Assembly: GCF_004363235.1 (NCBI RefSeq)
Contig: NZ_SNYW01000006.1
Coordinates: 186,001-250,000, forward strand
DNA from: Dongia mobilis
GTDB taxonomy: Bacteria; Pseudomonadota; Alphaproteobacteria; Dongiales; Dongiaceae
DNA: 64,000 nt
Reading direction: 5' to 3'
Shown: positions 60,157-64,000 of the stretch, one piece after another
How positions within the stretch are numbered: position 1 is the first letter of the stretch
Layout: every line of letters starts with the position of its first letter
Made by a program: the position numbers and the translations under genes
Notes under the pieces: generated by a model
What the model was told of the DNA's origin: nothing
The model's database searches: none
What the model saw: the letters and a program-made list of their open reading frames with translations, nothing else

Positions 60157-62948
60157 TGCCCCAGCCTTTCGAGAATGGCCGGCACATGCACCTGGTCGGA
60201 TTTGTAGTTGCCGGTGAGCGCATACATGACGAGGTTCACGCCGAAGCGATAGGCGATTTCGCGCTGCCGTTCGCCGCCGGGCGTGACCGGGAACATCGGC
60301 TGGCCATAATCGTCGATCGCCCAGGCGGCGGCGAAATCATTGCTGCCGACGATGACCGAGGCGACGCCGTCATTGACCCGGGTTTGCGGCGTCTCGACCC
60401 AGAGTGTGCCGCCGACCCAGCGGCCGGGAAAATCCTTGAGAAGATAGAAGGCGCGCGTCAGCACATGATCGCCGCCGACTGGTACCAGCGGCGGGATGTC
60501 GAGTCCGCCGGCCAGCTCCTGCAGCCGCATCACGCCGGGGCCCATGCCGCCGCCAATCCCGGTGATATTCTGGTCGGCGGTGTCGAACAGGATCAGGCCG
60601 CCGCCGGCGATATAGCGGTTGATGCCGGCGACGGCGTGCTCGTTCAGCGTCTGACCGGTACCGGCAATCGGCCAGTAGAGCACCGGGTAGAAATCCAGCG
60701 TGTCGACATTGAGGTCGATGCCGACCGGCTCGCCGACATCGGTCGAGGTGCGTTCGATGAGAATGGTGGTAAGGCCGATAAGCCCGGCGCGGCTGGTGGC
60801 GTCCACCGTCGGTACCCCGGTCCGCACATAGGCAAGGCGCGTGGTTTCCGTGGCGGCGATGATTTCTTCATCCGTCATCGGCTGGACGATATTGCGGGTG
60901 CCCGACTGCGCCTCGGCCGCGCGCGGCTGGAAGGCGGTGCCGCCCAGCAGCAGGAGCAGAGCGAGGGCGGCGCCGGTGCCGAGGGCCGCGCCCTGGCGGC
61001 GGCGGCCGACCAGGCCCCGCAGCAGCAGGGAGACGATGCCGTCGACGATAAGCAGCAATCCGGCCAGCAGCAGCAGCCAGGGTTTCCAGTCGATAGCGCC
61101 CGATGCAGACAGCGGTGCGCTGTCGAGGGCGAGCGGCGTAACCGGTGGCAGCCCGGCGCCGAGATTGAGTGCGCGCCGGCCCTTGGCCGGGCCGTAGAGT
61201 CCTGGCGGATGCTGCGGCCCCACCGCCTGGTCGCGCAGGGTCGCGGGTGGCAGCGGGGTGAGGCTCGACGGTGCCGGGCCGAGGCGACCATATCCATCGA
61301 GGATCTGGCTGGGTGGCAGCGGCGTCGTCTCTTCTGCCGCCGCCTGCGGCATGCCCGCGGCCAGTTGCAGCAGCCGCTCCAGCATCTCGACAAACAGGCC
61401 GGAGAGGGCAAGGTCGGACCATTCGGCGTTGGCGCTGACATGGAACAGCACTTTGTAGCCGTCACCGGTCTTGGCGCCGGTGACCAGCGGCGTGCCGTCG
61501 CCGAGCCTGGCCCAGGTGCGGGAGCCGAGTTCGATATCCGGCTCCGCCAGGACCTGGCGGTTCACCTTGACCTCTGGCGGAATGGCAAGGCCGGCGAAGG
61601 GCGAGTTGGCGGGAAAGGGTGCAAGGCTCGTCGGCTCGCTCCAGGACAGGGCGCCGCCCAGCACGCGGTCGCCCTGGCGCAGGTGCACCGGCAGCAGGCT
61701 GTCGCCGTCATTGCCGTTGACTGCCAGGCGTTGGCCGGCGAAGCGGATCAGCATGCCGCCGCCCGCAACCCAGCGCTCGAGCGCCGCGCGATCCGCCTCG
61801 CTGAGGGCGGTGGAATCCGGCAGGATCATGACCGCGAGCGACTGGCCCAGCAGCGTCTCGGCATTGCCGACGCGCAATTCATTCGCCGGCTGCAGCGCGC
61901 GCTCGACGTAATAGAGTTCGCCCAGCAGCGGCTGGCGTGCTGCCGCCGGGTTGTCGGTGATGACGCCGACCGGGCGGCTGCCGACGGAATCGTCGAGCAG
62001 GGTGAGGGCAGCGGCATGGGTGTTGTCGCCCAGCGCGTCGTCGATCGCGATGGCGCCGATGCGGCCGCGCAGTTCGAGCGGCAGGGCGATCTTTGCCTCG
62101 GTCGCGTTGGCCGTCGCGGCGAAGCTGGCGCCGGCGGTGCCGATAACGCGGCCTTCCTGGTCGCGCAGGCGCAGCGCCACTTCCTGAGCGGCCCCCACCA
62201 TGGCGCGTTCCAGCCGCACGCTCATTTCGGCGGCGCCGATTTCCGCCGGCCGCAAGACCATCGGCAGTTCGCGCGGCGCGACGATCTCGAGATGGCCGAT
62301 GGTGCCGAGGGCGGCGGCGAAGTCGGCATCCTGCGCTCCCGGCAGCGCCACGCCGTCGCTGAGCCAGGTGATGTTGAGATCGCGGGCAATCTCGGGATTG
62401 GCGGCACGCCAGGCGATAAGCGCCTGCGTGGCGAGGGCGCGGTCAGCGGGCCAGGCCTGCGGCGCGAGACCCGCCAGGGCCGATTTCGCCTGGGCCGGGG
62501 CAAGGCCGTTCGGCGGCGAAAACGCGTTCTGGCCGAGTACCAGGGCAGTCGGCAGGAGATAGATCGTGCGCCCTTCGCGGTCGGCCCGGTCGACGATGTC
62601 GCCGGCGGCGTTCATCATGGTCGGCCAATGCGGTGCCGCGGCCCAGCCGTTGTCGATGACGATCAGCACCTGGCCGCCGCGCGCGAAGTCGCGACCGGCA
62701 TTCCACACCGGGTGCGCCAGCGCCAGGATGATGAAGCCGGCGACGCAGACGCGCAGCAGGATCAGCCACCAGGGCGTCCGATGCGGCGTCTCCTCGCGCG
62801 GGCGCAGGCCGAACAGCAGGCGAATGGCCGGAAAACGGATGCGTTTCGGACTGGGCGGCGTCAGGCGCAGCAGCCACCACAGCACCGGCAGCGCCGCCAG
62901 CACCGCCAACATCCAGGGCACCAGGAAACTGAGATTGCCAAGCGCCAT
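60153..62948 (-). CDS. BatA N-terminal / DUF4159 membrane protein
   Basis: 931 residues. N-terminal BatA-type (aerotolerance regulator, PF07584-like) region about 5-85 with two helices (FLVPWMLAVLAALPVLWWLLR; WWLILLRVCVAGFIILALAHP), a degenerate vWA-like part (VLIVIDNGWAAAPHW), a middle region with VMILPDSTALSEADRAALERWVAGGG, two central helices near 640-690, and a C-terminal DUF4159 domain (about 710-931: TRLAYVRTGVPTVDATSRAG, YPVLYWPIAG, GGLILFDTADQNITG). Located 31 bases after DUF58 in the operon. The exact role is unknown in all members. Confidence 0.88.
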   Translation of the reverse strand: MALGNLSFLVPWMLAVLAALPVLWWLLRLTPPSPKRIRFPAIRLLFGLRPREETPHRTPWWLILLRVCVAGFIILALAHPVWNAGRDFARGGQVLIVIDNGWAAAPHWPTMMNAAGDIVDRADREGRTIYLLPTALVLGQNAFSPPNGLAPAQAKSALAGLAPQAWPADRALATQALIAWRAANPEIARDLNITWLSDGVALPGAQDADFAAALGTIGHLEIVAPRELPMVLRPAEIGAAEMSVRLERAMVGAAQEVALRLRDQEGRVIGTAGASFAATANATEAKIALPLELRGRIGAIAIDDALGDNTHAAALTLLDDSVGSRPVGVITDNPAAARQPLLGELYYVERALQPANELRVGNAETLLGQSLAVMILPDSTALSEADRAALERWVAGGGMLIRFAGQRLAVNGNDGDSLLPVHLRQGDRVLGGALSWSEPTSLAPFPANSPFAGLAIPPEVKVNRQVLAEPDIELGSRTWARLGDGTPLVTGAKTGDGYKVLFHVSANAEWSDLALSGLFVEMLERLLQLAAGMPQAAAEETTPLPPSQILDGYGRLGPAPSSLTPLPPATLRDQAVGPQHPPGLYGPAKGRRALNLGAGLPPVTPLALDSAPLSASGAIDWKPWLLLLAGLLLIVDGIVSLLLRGLVGRRRQGAALGTGAALALLLLLGGTAFQPRAAEAQSGTRNIVQPMTDEEIIAATETTRLAYVRTGVPTVDATSRAGLIGLTTILIERTSTDVGEPVGIDLNVDTLDFYPVLYWPIAGTGQTLNEHAVAGINRYIAGGGLILFDTADQNITGIGGGMGPGVMRLQELAGGLDIPPLVPVGGDHVLTRAFYLLKDFPGRWVGGTLWVETPQTRVNDGVASVIVGSNDFAAAWAIDDYGQPMFPVTPGGERQREIAYRFGVNLVMYALTGNYKSDQVHVPAILERLGQ

Positions 62949-62979
62949 CAGACCCGCCGCTTCGTCATGCGTCCCGCCT

Positions 62980-63912
62980 TCATCGGCGCAGCCTCCGGTC
63001 CGCCGCCAGCCACTGATAGACCTGCAGCAGGGCGCCGGCGGCGCTGCCATCGGTCACGTGCTCGCTGACGCTCCAGCGCGCGTGGCGCGCGAGGTCGCGA
63101 ATGCCGGCCTGGTGCTGGGCAAGGCGCGTCACATATTGTTCGCGCACATGTTCGGCGCGGCTCATTAGCAACTCGCCTTCGTTCTCGGCACCGAGGAAGC
63201 GGACACGACCCTTGAAAGGCATCGCCATTTCGGCCGGATCGAGCACCTGCAGCAGATGGCCGTGCACGCCGCGATGGGCCAGCCGGCCGATCACCGAGCT
63301 GAGGTCCTCGAGCGGGGTCAGGAAGTCGCTGACCAGCACGGCATGGGCGTGGGCCGGAATATCGCCTTGCGGCGGCAGGCTTTCCTGCCTGGCGGCAGGC
63401 GACATCAGCAGAAGCCGCTCGGCCAGCTGTTCGACGGCATGGCGCCCGGTCCGCGGCCGCTCGGCATGGCCCAGCAAGCCGACGCGCTCCCCGGCCCTGA
63501 CCAGGACCGCGGCCAGGGCCAGCGTCAGGACGAGTGCCCGCTCGCCCTTGGCGGGCAGGTCGCCGCGGCTGGCGTAATCCATCGACGGCGAGAGATCGCA
63601 CCAGAGATAGACGCTCTGCGAAGCTGACCATTCGAGCTGGCGGAGATAGAGCCGGTCGCTTTTCGCCGAAGCGCGCCAGTCGAGGCGCCGCAACTCGTCG
63701 CCGGGCGAATAGGAACGGTATTGCCAGAATACCTCGCCTGGGCCGGTACGCCGGCGGCCATGGACGCCCTGCTCGATGGTGGCGGCGATGCGCTCCGCCG
63801 CGAGCAGCAGCGCCGGCAGCCGGGCGGCGGTATCGGCCGCCGCCGCCTTGATCCCTTCCGGGGCCAGCGGCGCCCGTTCCCGGGTAAGTTCCTTGAGGAT
63901 CGATCGAGCCAC
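62980..63912 (-). CDS. DUF58 domain protein
   Basis: 310 residues. The DUF58 core RTGPGEVFWQYRSYSPGDELRRLDWRASAKSDRLYLRQLE at about 56-95 is diagnostic, followed by a vWA-like strand YLWCDLSPSMDYAS (metal-site DxSxS variant) and AVLVSDFLTPLEDL. DUF58 proteins partner MoxR AAA ATPases. GTG start (63912) 10 bases after the moxR stop on the - strand, so they are co-transcribed. No transmembrane helix in this member. Confidence 0.92.
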   Translation of the reverse strand: MARSILKELTRERAPLAPEGIKAAAADTAARLPALLLAAERIAATIEQGVHGRRRTGPGEVFWQYRSYSPGDELRRLDWRASAKSDRLYLRQLEWSASQSVYLWCDLSPSMDYASRGDLPAKGERALVLTLALAAVLVRAGERVGLLGHAERPRTGRHAVEQLAERLLLMSPAARQESLPPQGDIPAHAHAVLVSDFLTPLEDLSSVIGRLAHRGVHGHLLQVLDPAEMAMPFKGRVRFLGAENEGELLMSRAEHVREQYVTRLAQHQAGIRDLARHARWSVSEHVTDGSAAGALLQVYQWLAADRRLRR

Positions 63913-63922
63913 GCGGCGGCGC

Positions 63923-64000
63923 TCAGCCCAATTGTCCGATCAGCCGGTCGATGATGCCGTCGAGCGTCGCACCTTCGGCGCGCGCGGCGTAGTTGAGGGC
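63923..64000 (-). CDS. MoxR family AAA ATPase, C-terminal end only
   Basis: 25 codons and a stop are visible; the gene runs off the right edge. The residues LNYAARAEGATLDGIIDRLIGQLG fit the C-terminal lid of MoxR ATPases, and the following DUF58 and DUF4159 genes are its usual partners. The call rests mainly on this context. Confidence 0.7.
   Translation of the reverse strand, partial: ALNYAARAEGATLDGIIDRLIGQLG

Noticed and set aside
60156-63068. 970-codon + strand frame opposite the DUF4159 gene
   Set aside because: Low-complexity Arg/Gln/Gly-rich translation; the - strand gene has transmembrane helices and family domains.

Overview
The window is GC-rich chromosomal DNA from an alphaproteobacterium. 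The gene order and protein types look Rhodospirillales-like, but genus cannot be fixed by reading. Supporting signs are an alphaproteobacterial dcw cluster, an FtsZ ending in the peptide [12 protein letters not shown], a hemC / tsaD divergon, a trxB-lysR pair, DUF2272 and DUF1194 proteins, and two PAS_5-type proteins. Coding density is high, and many genes overlap by 4 bases (ATGA or GTGA). No rRNA, insertion sequence, prophage, integrase or CRISPR array was seen.

Layout. 1-15.9 kb: the dcw cell-wall/division cluster on the + strand (ftsI 3' end, murE, murF, mraY, murD, ftsW, murG, murC, murB, ddl, ftsQ, ftsA, ftsZ), ended by a strong intrinsic terminator. 16.1-21.7 kb: bamD with its own promoter, recN, ligA and a PAS_5 protein. 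lpxC, usually found between ftsZ and bamD, is absent. 21.7-24.0 kb: an orphan membrane histidine kinase, a lone Flp pilin and tRNA-Thr(CGT). 24-30.7 kb: hemC, a HemD/mitofilin-like fusion and a HemY-like protein on the - strand, divergent from tsaD, a YciI-like gene and an EVE-domain gene. 31-39.6 kb: acs, then on the - strand rlmH, gpmI, an EnvC-like activator, a CtpA-type protease, a divergent polysaccharide deacetylase and rppH.

39.7-48.1 kb: a DUF2272 lipoprotein, an EmrAB-type efflux pair divergent from a TetR repressor with two palindromic operators, a second PAS_5 protein, a chemoreceptor and an MFS transporter. 48.2-51 kb: a DUF1194 protein, then the only long gene-free stretch (about 0.9 kb). 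That stretch holds the most unusual signal of the window: seven hairpins in about 180 bases on the - strand, three of them in an exact 24-base tandem repeat with a compensated stem change, ending in a textbook intrinsic terminator. This is a small-RNA candidate. 51-58 kb: lysR, trxB, a two-gene transporter operon (Na/Pi type and DASS type), and an AsnC regulator followed by a DMSP-lyase-family cupin. 58-64 kb: a MoxR / DUF58 / BatA-DUF4159 / large membrane protein operon, cut by the right edge.

Most of the window is envelope housekeeping: lipid II synthesis, septum assembly, outer-membrane protein assembly (BamD) and septal hydrolase control. Heme synthesis, tRNA modification, redox and transport genes make up the rest. 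The main points for follow-up are the hairpin array, the HemD fusion (which a single extra base in a G5 run would explain), the missing lpxC and the cupin.
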